Of a stretch of 64,000 nucleotides of DNA, positions 54,569-63,627 are shown one piece after another. The notes under the pieces were generated by a model. That model ran no database searches, had not been told where the DNA came from, and saw only the letters and a list, made by a program, of their open reading frames with translations. The translations under genes were made by a program, and so were the position numbers. How positions within the stretch are numbered: position 1 is the first letter of the stretch; each line of letters opens with the position of its first letter. The stretch lies in the NCBI RefSeq assembly GCF_043876835.1, contig NZ_JBAWJZ010000005.1, forward strand, positions 124,001-188,000. Direction: 5' to 3'. The DNA is from Yeosuana sp043876835. Lineage in GTDB: Bacteria; Bacteroidota; Bacteroidia; Flavobacteriales; Flavobacteriaceae.

Positions 54569-55663
54569 TTATTTATTTAACTCAAAATCATAGTATAGAA
54601 ACATACCGTAGGTAAAGCCATAATATAACAAAATGACAACACCTGTTTTAATAAACTGCCGTGTCCATAAATTTCCTTTTAATAATGGATAAATAACCAC
54701 AACGGCCATTAAAAACCATGACAAGTAAGCAAATCGGTTGGAATAATTGGCGCGAATAATCATAATCCAAAAGGCATTAGTTATCATATAAGTATGCAAT
54801 ATTCTATCATAAGTCACATCATTAAATCCTTTTTTAAATTTAAAATATAAAGCAAGCCCCATGGGAATAGCACTGTAAATTAAAAAATCATATCTAAACC
54901 CACCCGAATGACCATAGTCAGCTGTTAAGTATTCGTTAAAACGATCATCTCCAAAACCTACACCAGCAAATAATTCTGTCCATATTTCCCCCATGGAAAT
55001 AGATAAAAAAATGGATAGTACCCAAATAAACACATACTTTTTTGAGTCTGTAAGATAAAAGGTTAATAAAAAGGCAACCATAGGCAATAACAAACTTGTA
55101 TGAAAGGAAATGGAAAGTGCTAAATAAAACAGCATCCAATAAAAATTTTTACCACAATAGGAAATAGCCAAAATAAAAAGCGAAGTTGCCATTCCATTTC
55201 TAATACCATTCACACCATAAGGGAAAAAAGAAAAAGAGCCTACAAAAAGCAAAAAAGCAAAAAAATAATAATCAGGAAACCATCTTTTGCAGGCACTATA
55301 TAATGGAACAATATAAATACAGGCCGAGATAAAGAAAAACCATTGTACGGTCATGACTTTTGTACAGAAAAGTATAAAATAAGAAAAACCAATATCATCA
55401 TTGATTTCAAAAAGCCCATACTTATACCTTTCAAAAATATGGACGTAGGTTGTCATATCAATAAAAATACCATTTATAGGTCTCGACCCTATGTATACTA
55501 AAATAGTTATAAAGAGAAATAATGCAGCAACTTTGTTAAAGATAAGTGTTTTGGTATCATTAAAATTTAATACAAGTGTATGAAAAAAAACAATGAAACA
55601 AATGAAAAGCATGGAATGATAGTATATATCATAATAAAATTTAATGGGGATAAAATCTAACAT
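54569..55663 (-). CDS. EpsG/Wzy-like polysaccharide polymerase
   Basis: The 364-residue protein has about ten membrane helices and no soluble domain. The ordering of helices with FPYGVNGIRNGMATSLFILAISYCGK resembles EpsG-type repeat-unit polymerases, which have the RxxxA/GxA motif in one loop. It would link lipid-carried repeat units on the periplasmic side. It sits in the middle of the minus-strand operon, which is a usual position for Wzy. The rest of the Wzx/Wzy system is represented by the flippase at 62101. Confidence 0.82.
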   Translation of the reverse strand: MLDFIPIKFYYDIYYHSMLFICFIVFFHTLVLNFNDTKTLIFNKVAALFLFITILVYIGSRPINGIFIDMTTYVHIFERYKYGLFEINDDIGFSYFILFCTKVMTVQWFFFISACIYIVPLYSACKRWFPDYYFFAFLLFVGSFSFFPYGVNGIRNGMATSLFILAISYCGKNFYWMLFYLALSISFHTSLLLPMVAFLLTFYLTDSKKYVFIWVLSIFLSISMGEIWTELFAGVGFGDDRFNEYLTADYGHSGGFRYDFLIYSAIPMGLALYFKFKKGFNDVTYDRILHTYMITNAFWIMIIRANYSNRFAYLSWFLMAVVVIYPLLKGNLWTRQFIKTGVVILLYYGFTYGMFLYYDFELNK

Positions 55664-55717
55664 ATTTATAGCATTACTAATTTATTACTTTTTTGTCTAT
55701 ACATTGTTTTAAAATAA

Positions 55718-56827
55718 TCATTTGCTATAAACTTTCTCTAATAATTTTACACTAACCTCAATATCATACCCCTTTTCTCTTAATACTTTATGACGCTTAT
55801 TTGCACTGATAAGAGGTTTCTGGATTATAGTGTTCACTAACTCGTGCCATGTGTTATAGGATGCTTCTAAATCACAAAAATATATTAAATTTAAACCTAA
55901 ATCCACTTCTTTAGAAATTCCTTTAGATATTAAAGCTGGGACGCCGGCTGCTTGTGATTCTACTAAAATCACAGGAAAACCTTCATAAATAGATGGCATT
56001 AAAAGTACATCAGTATTCGCCAATATCATGTTTATATTCTCTTTTACTCCTAAAAAAGAAATATAATTTGATAATCCTTTTTTTGTTACTATTTCTTTTA
56101 TTTCGGATTCAAGATAACCAGAACCAACAAAGTTTAAATGAAAATCTATACCGTTATCTTTTAGAAACGACGCAAAATTTACAGAAAATTCATGATTCTT
56201 TACTGGCATAAATCGTCCTATCTGCGATAGCACAATCGTTTTATCATTAATATTGATGTTATTAAAGAAACTCTCTTTTCTTTTATTTTTTGATTCTAAA
56301 AATTTAGGTACGTCTATAGCATTCGGTATAAAAGTAATATTTTTTTGATTAGGAAATAAGAACTTTCCAGGAGCCTTACCGCAAGCAATAAAATCAGTTG
56401 CAAATAGAGAAATGATTTTCCTTGAAAAATTTTGATATAAACACCTTATCAAGGAGTTGTCATTAAAATCTCTTGTTGAGTGTGCATGAGCAATCCTTTT
56501 ATTTACCCTTGAAAAATAGGCTGCAGTAAGATGAAACGAGTTACCTAATAGTTGATGGCAATGAATGGCATAAAATGGCTTGTTTGCCTTTATTAATTTA
56601 AAAAGTTTAAATGTTCGTAATAAAGGTGATTTATTATATTTTTCAGGTATTCTATAAATGGTTCCTCCTAATGCTATAATTTCTTCATCATAGGAGCATG
56701 TTCTCTCGGTAAAATAAACAAAATCAAATTGATACTTAGTTTTATCAATCGCTCTATAAAGGTTCATTACCATAGTTTCAGCCCCAGCTCTATCCATAGT
56801 GCCAACAATATGCAATATTTTTCTCAT
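55718..56827 (-). CDS. Glycosyltransferase family 4-like
   Basis: A 369-residue GT-B enzyme starting MRKILHIVGTMDRAGAETMV. The C-terminal domain holds SQIGRFMPVKNHEF and the MPSIYEGFPVILVESQAAGVPALI donor-binding region (EX7E type). A 54-bp gap separates it from the polymerase gene, and a 9-bp gap from the GT2 gene upstream. Confidence 0.9.
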   Translation of the reverse strand: MRKILHIVGTMDRAGAETMVMNLYRAIDKTKYQFDFVYFTERTCSYDEEIIALGGTIYRIPEKYNKSPLLRTFKLFKLIKANKPFYAIHCHQLLGNSFHLTAAYFSRVNKRIAHAHSTRDFNDNSLIRCLYQNFSRKIISLFATDFIACGKAPGKFLFPNQKNITFIPNAIDVPKFLESKNKRKESFFNNININDKTIVLSQIGRFMPVKNHEFSVNFASFLKDNGIDFHLNFVGSGYLESEIKEIVTKKGLSNYISFLGVKENINMILANTDVLLMPSIYEGFPVILVESQAAGVPALISKGISKEVDLGLNLIYFCDLEASYNTWHELVNTIIQKPLISANKRHKVLREKGYDIEVSVKLLEKVYSK

Positions 56828-56836
56828 GATTGACTT

Positions 56837-57820
56837 TTAATTTTGAAACTTAAGTTTATGATATAAAGCACGAGGGAAATAATAAATCAAATAAAACACA
56901 AAAGAATTATTTTTGAGAAGGGTTAGTTGGAATGAGTCTTTAGAAATATAATTTTTAAATAGGTAACTGCTTTTAAGGATATTATTCCAAATCCAAAATT
57001 TTTCCCACATACTAACTAATGTCAAAGTGTAATATGATTTTAATAATGAATTTACACTTAGAAATTTTATATAATTTTGATATTTTTTATTTGTATTTAT
57101 TGTTTTAGAAAATTCATAAATATAAATGTTTGATCTTATTAAATCTTCTAGATGTTTGTCAGAATAAACAGCTGTTGCCGATCCTTCTCTAAAAATGCTA
57201 TAATTATAATGAACGTAATCAAAATTTTGAAATCTTTTTGTTAAAGATAATGCTCTTATCATAAATTCTTTGTCTTCACAATAACTTAAGCTTTCATTAA
57301 ATGATAAGTTGTAATTAAATAAAAATTTATTAGATATTACATAAGCCCATGGACGAAATTCATTGATTTTATAATTTGTTATAAATTCTAAACCAGTTAT
57401 AGGATTATCATTTTTTTTTGAAACTATATATTTTTTTTCTTGTTTCTTATCAAATATTGAAATGTATCCAAATCTTGCTATTTCTAAGTTATTTGTTTTT
57501 ATATCATAATAAATCTTACTTAACACATTTTCGCATAACCAATCATCCCCATCAACAAACAATAGGTATTCGCCTTTGGCTTTATCTTTGCCAAAATTTC
57601 GGGCACTACTAACGCCTCCATTGATCTTATTGTGCAAAATTAAATTACTATGATTTTTAGTATATTTAAGAACCTTTGCTTGAGTTTGATCAGTAGATCC
57701 ATCATTTATAATTAAAATTTCATACTCATCAATTTTAAGGTTTTGATTAAGTAAAGAGCCTATACATCTTTCAATATATTTTTCCAAATTATATGTTGGA
57801 ACTATTATAGAAAATTTCAT
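56837..57820 (-). CDS. Glycosyltransferase family 2
   Basis: The protein (327 residues) has the GT-A opening KFSIIVPTYNLEKYIERCI, NDGSTDQ for the nucleotide-sugar, and DGDDWL (DxD) for the metal. The C-terminal part has AVYSDKHLEDLIRSN, and a hydrophobic end (FVFYLIYYFPRALYH) that may associate with the membrane. Its start abuts the stop of the pyruvyltransferase gene, so the two are coupled. Confidence 0.9.
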   Translation of the reverse strand: MKFSIIVPTYNLEKYIERCIGSLLNQNLKIDEYEILIINDGSTDQTQAKVLKYTKNHSNLILHNKINGGVSSARNFGKDKAKGEYLLFVDGDDWLCENVLSKIYYDIKTNNLEIARFGYISIFDKKQEKKYIVSKKNDNPITGLEFITNYKINEFRPWAYVISNKFLFNYNLSFNESLSYCEDKEFMIRALSLTKRFQNFDYVHYNYSIFREGSATAVYSDKHLEDLIRSNIYIYEFSKTINTNKKYQNYIKFLSVNSLLKSYYTLTLVSMWEKFWIWNNILKSSYLFKNYISKDSFQLTLLKNNSFVFYLIYYFPRALYHKLKFQN

Positions 57821-59044
57821 TTATTTTAAATCTTTTATAATACCATCAAAAGCATTATCAACTAATTCTTTCTGCTTTATAACACTCAATCTAATGTTAT
57901 AAGTTAAATTATCATAATCATTGATAAGATATGATATTTTATTATAAATAAGGTCAACAATAGCTCTGTTTTTCCATAGTTCAGGGTTATTAGATTCAAT
58001 TATTAAATCATTCTGCCCCAGATTATTACCAATAACCCCTCTGTACTTAACACTGTAGGATAATGATATAGAAGGTTTTCCCATTTGGAATGTAGAAACT
58101 GATGCATGCATTCTACCTGTTATAGTGAATTTTCCGTTACCTAAAATAAACCTAGCAGCCCCTTGATAAATTTTATCTTTAATAAAAACCAGTCCTTCTA
58201 TTCCTTTTACATAATCTTCAAACTCTTTTAATAAATCACTTTCATTTCCATGCGGTGGAAAGGTATGAGCAATGAAACATATTTTTTTGTCTTTTAATTC
58301 ATTATTATTTTTAATTTTTATAATTAATTCTTTAAAACACCCAAAATAATCCTCCTTACTGTCAGTATAATATTTTCCAAATAGTCCTGAAATTATGATA
58401 GTGACATACTCATTAGGAACCAAATCAAACCTTAATAATGTTTTCTCTTGATATTCAATGGATTTTTGTAACGGTAAATCTAAAAAAGCTAAATCACCAC
58501 TGAGGGTTACATTTTTTATTATACCTAGTTCATTTATGATATAATCGAAGCAAAATTTATCTCTTGTAAAAATTTTACTTCGATTGGCTAATTTTTTAAA
58601 TACAAATCTATTTAGCCAAAAGTTAAATGGACCAATACTCTGTCCTAAGAGAACCATTTTTGATTTAAAAGACCAAGAATAAAAGGATAGTAATAAAGGC
58701 CAAATATGTTTACCATAGTATTCAGAGAGGTCATCTCCACCAAGAACAATAATTAAATCAAATTGTTTGATATCCTTTGTATTCAATATATTATAAAGCG
58801 TATAAAAAGGTTTTAAAAATTTTATTTTTGGCTGTAATGTTATTGGTTTGAACACATTTAAGTTAATAGAATTATTGTTAAGCTCATTCTTAATTTCATT
58901 TAAACTTGCATATTCATCAAAATCAGAATAAAATTGAACATTTCCTTTTAATTCCTTAAAAATTTTATCTATGGTAACTAATCCCATCATACCGGATCCA
59001 TAGTTATTTAAATTTTTAAAATTTTTTATAAGTATTTTTTTCAT
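57821..59044 (-). CDS. Polysaccharide pyruvyl transferase
   Basis: The 407-residue protein matches the CsaB/WcaK pyruvyltransferase family, which adds a ketal-linked pyruvate from PEP to a sugar: VVLGGDDLSEYYG, MVLLGQSIGPFN and TGRMHASVSTFQMGKPSISLSY are typical. It suggests that the polymer carries acidic pyruvate groups. It overlaps by 4 bp the upstream GH88/GH105-like gene and adjoins the GT2 gene downstream. Confidence 0.85.
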   Translation of the reverse strand: MKKILIKNFKNLNNYGSGMMGLVTIDKIFKELKGNVQFYSDFDEYASLNEIKNELNNNSINLNVFKPITLQPKIKFLKPFYTLYNILNTKDIKQFDLIIVLGGDDLSEYYGKHIWPLLLSFYSWSFKSKMVLLGQSIGPFNFWLNRFVFKKLANRSKIFTRDKFCFDYIINELGIIKNVTLSGDLAFLDLPLQKSIEYQEKTLLRFDLVPNEYVTIIISGLFGKYYTDSKEDYFGCFKELIIKIKNNNELKDKKICFIAHTFPPHGNESDLLKEFEDYVKGIEGLVFIKDKIYQGAARFILGNGKFTITGRMHASVSTFQMGKPSISLSYSVKYRGVIGNNLGQNDLIIESNNPELWKNRAIVDLIYNKISYLINDYDNLTYNIRLSVIKQKELVDNAFDGIIKDLK

Positions 59045-60231
59045 TGCATATATTTTTTTTCAATATCAAAAATTGATAATAAAATCCCTTGGGTCAATTC
59101 TGATTCCCCATATTCTTTAGAATATAAGTTGATATCTTCTGTATCTCCAGAAGTGAAATCAATAGCTCCATTCTTTCTTGTCAAGGGTTTTAAGAATTTA
59201 TAAAAATTATTAAGATTACATTCGTAGCCACTTAATAACATAGAATAAATAATCATACAAGAAACAGATGTGTCAATATGCCATTTTTTGGAAATTCCCA
59301 AAAATTGCCCCCAATAGTGATTTTGTTGAAAGTTTTTCAAACTTGATACTAATACATTCATTTCATTTTTAAAATATGAGTATCTACTATTGCTTTCAGG
59401 ATTAGTATACTTTAATGTAGCTGATAATGCTAACATATACCAACCTAAACCTCTTCCCCAATTGGATGATCCCATAGGTGTATAGTTGGACAATTCAATG
59501 GAGTGATAGGGTAAATGGGAAATAGACAATCCTTTATTAATGTAAAATTCTATTTGTTGATTTGAAAATTCAATGAGATCAGGCCTATTATACGCTTCAG
59601 CATACATTAATATAAAAGGACAAATCATACCTAAAACATCTACATAGTGGAAATTTTTATTTTCTCTGTAAAGCACAATTTTATAGGTTTCATTTATATT
59701 ACCCATTAAGTAGGCTAATATTCTATCACATAAATTTTTATAAACAGGATTATTAGTCTCCCCATGAAGTTTTATAGCTACCATTCCCAGTGAAACTTGG
59801 TCTATATAATTAAACCCATTAGAGTTATTTAAGGTTTCTTTAGCTAACTTTAAAACCTTATTATCAATATCTCTAACTGTCTTTTCATCTTTAATTGAAA
59901 TGGCATAATCAAGAATTCCATTTAATAAAAAAGCTCTTGGAAAGCTGTTCTTAAGTCTATTATTCTTTTTAATTTTTAAAGAAATCTCCCTTATAAAAAC
60001 TATTGGAAAATAGGTGTTATCAGCTAATGACATTTTGGGAATTTCATACTTTGAAAATTTTAAGGCTTGTTTAAAAACTTTATTTTTAAAATCATCATTG
60101 GAAACTGTTTGGGAAAGCATAAAATATTTTCTATTTATCTTCTTGAATAAATATGGATGTATTTCGAAATAATAGAATATTAATACTATTATGATAAAAA
60201 ACAAAAAGAATAATGTAAATAAAATATTCAT
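59041..60231 (-). CDS. Membrane-anchored GH88/GH105-like (alpha/alpha)6 barrel protein
   Basis: The 396-residue protein has one N-terminal membrane helix (FTLFFLFFIIIVLIFYYFEI) and then an all-helical domain with repeated ITKLHG-like turns, YVDVLGMICPF, the SNWGRGLGWYMLAL motif and WHIDTSVSCM, resembling unsaturated uronyl hydrolases such as YteR and GH88. Such enzymes remove an unsaturated uronic acid from oligosaccharides. Its position inside a biosynthetic operon suggests editing or trimming of the polymer, and it fits a uronic acid-containing glycan. Catalytic residues are not confirmed. Confidence 0.65.
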   Translation of the reverse strand: MNILFTLFFLFFIIIVLIFYYFEIHPYLFKKINRKYFMLSQTVSNDDFKNKVFKQALKFSKYEIPKMSLADNTYFPIVFIREISLKIKKNNRLKNSFPRAFLLNGILDYAISIKDEKTVRDIDNKVLKLAKETLNNSNGFNYIDQVSLGMVAIKLHGETNNPVYKNLCDRILAYLMGNINETYKIVLYRENKNFHYVDVLGMICPFILMYAEAYNRPDLIEFSNQQIEFYINKGLSISHLPYHSIELSNYTPMGSSNWGRGLGWYMLALSATLKYTNPESNSRYSYFKNEMNVLVSSLKNFQQNHYWGQFLGISKKWHIDTSVSCMIIYSMLLSGYECNLNNFYKFLKPLTRKNGAIDFTSGDTEDINLYSKEYGESELTQGILLSIFDIEKKYMQ

Positions 60232-60262
60232 AAAAATTAATTTTTGTATTTAAAAAAACTAG

Positions 60263-61027
60263 CTATTTCACTTTTCTTATTATTCGGTTCTTTAAATAAA
60301 ACCAAATAGTTGGATGTGTCCAGATTTTACTTTCTAAATTATTGGTAATTACTTTAGATTCATTATTTATTAAGTTATTTAGAGCTAACTTCATAAGTTC
60401 TATTCCTTTTGCCATTTGTAAATAAGTATAGGAAACGAAATTATCTTGGCTATTGGTTTCTATGATATCTTGAAAAAGAATACCTCCTGTGTCAATGCCT
60501 AGATCTACCAAATGTACCGTTACCCCACAATGACAATCCTTGTTTACTTTAGACCAGTAGGCACCATGAATACCTCTGTATAAAGGGGTAATGCCTGCAT
60601 GGGTATTAATAAATGTGGCATTTATGGAATTTAACACTTTTTTTGAAATAACGCGTGTGCCATTGACGATGATAATATCTGGTTCGATTTTTTTTAGGGT
60701 GTCAATGCATTCATCAGAATTAACAGAAGGCACTTTAATTAACTTATCTGGATCAAAATCTTTAAATGATAGGTCATATGTTAAAATAATTTCAGCAACC
60801 CGTGTTTTAGATTCTCGCTTTAAAAAAGGCACCACTATTTTCTGAAAAAGTATTTGCCCAATAACCTTAACAATTCCAAATTTTTTTATTCTTTTTTTTA
60901 AAAATGTTTTTAAATTTCCTTCAGTTTCTATGATAATATTTGAAATAGGATAATGGTCTTTTAGTGCATTATAATTGCAATATGAAGAGGGACCACCACC
61001 AACAAGCATGATTATTTTTTTGTTCAT
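60263..61027 (-). CDS. Formyltransferase-family protein (probable amino-sugar N-formyltransferase)
   Basis: The 254-residue protein has the formyltransferase triad Asn141, His143 and Asp179 in NTHAGITPLYRG and VDLGIDTGG. It resembles methionyl-tRNA formyltransferase but is short and lacks the C-terminal tRNA-binding domain, and lies in a sugar operon. Sugar N-formyltransferases use 10-formyl-tetrahydrofolate to formylate dTDP- or GDP-amino sugars, which is the likely role here. The N-terminal LVGGGPSSYCNYNALKD is unusual. No Fmt partner (def) is near. Confidence 0.8.
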   Translation of the reverse strand: MNKKIIMLVGGGPSSYCNYNALKDHYPISNIIIETEGNLKTFLKKRIKKFGIVKVIGQILFQKIVVPFLKRESKTRVAEIILTYDLSFKDFDPDKLIKVPSVNSDECIDTLKKIEPDIIIVNGTRVISKKVLNSINATFINTHAGITPLYRGIHGAYWSKVNKDCHCGVTVHLVDLGIDTGGILFQDIIETNSQDNFVSYTYLQMAKGIELMKLALNNLINNESKVITNNLESKIWTHPTIWFYLKNRIIRKVK

Positions 61028-61047
61028 TGGTTTTATAAACTTAATTA

Positions 61048-62067
61048 TTAGTGTTTAATCTTTCGAGTTATTTTATTTAATAAACAAATTGTATAAAATT
61101 GCCTGTGTTTAAAAAGCATTATAATTAATCGTTTTTTAAATGGTTCTTCCTTAAGTCCACTATAATGCTTAAAACAATAATTGAAGACTTCTGAATTACT
61201 TATGTTCCTTAAAGCTTCAGGTTGTAATCCGTTTTTTGCGTTTTTTTCATTGTTTAATAAAAAAAACAAACTATGAGAAATGTAATAATTAGCAAAAGTC
61301 TCAATAAATTCAATCTCTTCTAAACCACATTTTTTATAAATCGAATTATTTGCTATAAATTGATTTTCAATTTCTTTTAAAAGGCCTTTTTTATGTTTAA
61401 GTTGCGATAACGAGTTATCAACATAAACATAGTTATATAGTGGATTATCTATTGAATAAATACTATTCGCATTTAGATAGCATTCCAGATTAAATGATGT
61501 GTCATTACCTATTAATTGTATTTCATCATGAAGTATATTATGTTCATCAAGTAGACTTTTTTTAATAAGGTTGGTCCATACAAACCATAAAAGAGAATTT
61601 TTTTTAGATGATCTTGTTTTTAATAATTTTATAATCTCTTTTTTATCTAATATTTTATTTTTGGGGAAATGAGTGGTTTTTATATTTTTTTGGCCATTTT
61701 TTATGTAATAATAATTGAAATTTACAATATCAACATTATATTTATTAGCGGTATTAAGACCTATTTCAAATAAATTTTCATCAATGTAATCATCACTATC
61801 CAATACATATATATATTCTCCTTTAGCTTTTTGATAAGCCTTGTTTACAGCTGAGGATTTACCTTTGTTTTCTTGTTTATAGTAATTAAATCTATTATCA
61901 GATTGTACAAAATCCAAACAAATATCTTCTGAAACATCAGTAGACCCATCATTAATCATAATAACTTCAAATTCTTTGAGTGTTTGATTCTTAACAGAAT
62001 CAAGACATCTTTTCAGATATGCTGCTGCATTATATATTGGAATAATTACAGATATTTTTGGTTTCAT
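61048..62067 (-). CDS. Glycosyltransferase family 2
   Basis: A 339-residue GT-A protein beginning MKPKISVIIPIYNAAAYLKR, with MINDGSTD and DSDDYID motifs for donor and metal. It lacks a long membrane C-terminus. It lies 33 bp after the flippase gene and 20 bp before the formyltransferase gene, so it belongs to the same operon. Confidence 0.9.
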   Translation of the reverse strand: MKPKISVIIPIYNAAAYLKRCLDSVKNQTLKEFEVIMINDGSTDVSEDICLDFVQSDNRFNYYKQENKGKSSAVNKAYQKAKGEYIYVLDSDDYIDENLFEIGLNTANKYNVDIVNFNYYYIKNGQKNIKTTHFPKNKILDKKEIIKLLKTRSSKKNSLLWFVWTNLIKKSLLDEHNILHDEIQLIGNDTSFNLECYLNANSIYSIDNPLYNYVYVDNSLSQLKHKKGLLKEIENQFIANNSIYKKCGLEEIEFIETFANYYISHSLFFLLNNEKNAKNGLQPEALRNISNSEVFNYCFKHYSGLKEEPFKKRLIIMLFKHRQFYTICLLNKITRKIKH

Positions 62068-62100
62068 ATTTTTACTAATTTTTTAGTTTATTTTTTAAGT

Positions 62101-63627
62101 TTAATTTATCCAATGTTTAATTATTGGTATTTTAAATAGTAAAGACTTAAATAATTCTTTTTCATAAGTTGTTATTATTAAAATAGAAATCCCAATATAT
62201 ATAAAAGAATAGCACAACATACTTCCAAAAAGCACATAAAGATTTCTGTTTGGAAAAAAATAGATTTTTAGGAAAGAAATAATAATAGAAACTAAAATAA
62301 TAATTGATAAAGGAAATATCTCTTTATAATACCTTAACATATCTAAATTGGCATTTTTTATATAGTAAGGAATCATTAATATTCGTTCGAGTAGTAAAAA
62401 AAACACGGTTACTAAAATCATTGATATTACTCCATAATTTCGAACCAAATATATACTTATCACTGTCCCTGTAACTGTTAAAAAAAGCAGTAAAAGGCCT
62501 CTGTATCTAAGTAATTGCTTTGCTTCCAATATATTGTTAGCAAAACCCTGACTTAAAGTAGGGGTGAGACCAATCATAATTATTATGGCATAATAATAAG
62601 CCATGTTATATTCTTCCCCCACCCAATAAAACACAAAATCTTTACCCACTATGATAAAGGCTCCCAAAATATACAATAAAACAAAAAGAATAATTCTTGA
62701 AATTTTAATAAAGGTATCTGTTAATTGTTTTTTAGGAATATTTTTTACTGTCATTTGAATGGCTCGTGGTAAAAACACACCAGCAATAGCTCCTGAAAAA
62801 GCGCCATAATAATTTCCTAATGTAATTCCAACAGCATAAATGGCCACAATAGATGTTGTATAAAACGCACCAATAATAAGTTGGCCAAATTGCCACCTCA
62901 GTTGTTGTACAATAGCAAACACAAACAACCATAAGGAAAAACCGAGTATATTGATAAATAATTTTTTATCATAAGTATGCATTTTTATGCGAACCCTTAG
63001 TAATTTAATTACAATATAAATATTAATACTAATAATAATAAGATTCATAATAGTATCTAAAATCACTAAACTGATAGAATCACCACCATACAATAAGATT
63101 GCAACCACTAAAAGACTTCTTACAATATATCGGATTATATTCACTAATTTAGGTAAAACAAATTCCTCATAACCAGAGCAAATCCCTCGAAAAGCTCCTC
63201 CAGGAAGCGAAAGAGCCAAATTAAAAATCAATACCAACATCATTATTTTAGCTTTTCCAATTTGATCAGGAGTCAATGTGTCACCATACAAATATTCCAG
63301 ATTGAAGTATAAAATACCTCCAACGATAATAACCAATAGAGAAATGCACATATACATGATAAAACTATGTGCTAAAAAATTTTCTTCTCCTTGTTTATCA
63401 CTTTCTGCTTTATATTTTGCTACAAAACGCACCACTGTATTGTTAAGACCAAAATCCAACACGCTCATATAACCTATAAGGGCTCCAATCATGGTATATA
63501 GACCATACTCGGCACTTCCAAGAGATCGTATAATAAAGGGTGTTAAAAGGAGGCCTACTACGTTTGTAAGAAAGATAGTGACATATGATAAAGCGGCACC
63601 GCCTTTAAGTTGGTTGATTTTACTCAC
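62101..63627 (-). CDS. Wzx-type polysaccharide flippase
   Basis: The 508-residue protein has about 12-14 membrane helices and starts (GTG 63627) with MSKINQLKGGAALSYVTIFL, typical of the oligosaccharide flippase family with the LGSAEYGLYT segment near residue 38. It would flip the lipid-linked repeat unit for the polymerase at 54569. The start overlaps the stop of the nucleotide-sugar dehydrogenase by GTGA, so translation is coupled. Confidence 0.93.
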   Translation of the reverse strand: MSKINQLKGGAALSYVTIFLTNVVGLLLTPFIIRSLGSAEYGLYTMIGALIGYMSVLDFGLNNTVVRFVAKYKAESDKQGEENFLAHSFIMYMCISLLVIIVGGILYFNLEYLYGDTLTPDQIGKAKIMMLVLIFNLALSLPGGAFRGICSGYEEFVLPKLVNIIRYIVRSLLVVAILLYGGDSISLVILDTIMNLIIISINIYIVIKLLRVRIKMHTYDKKLFINILGFSLWLFVFAIVQQLRWQFGQLIIGAFYTTSIVAIYAVGITLGNYYGAFSGAIAGVFLPRAIQMTVKNIPKKQLTDTFIKISRIILFVLLYILGAFIIVGKDFVFYWVGEEYNMAYYYAIIIMIGLTPTLSQGFANNILEAKQLLRYRGLLLLFLTVTGTVISIYLVRNYGVISMILVTVFFLLLERILMIPYYIKNANLDMLRYYKEIFPLSIIILVSIIISFLKIYFFPNRNLYVLFGSMLCYSFIYIGISILIITTYEKELFKSLLFKIPIIKHWIN

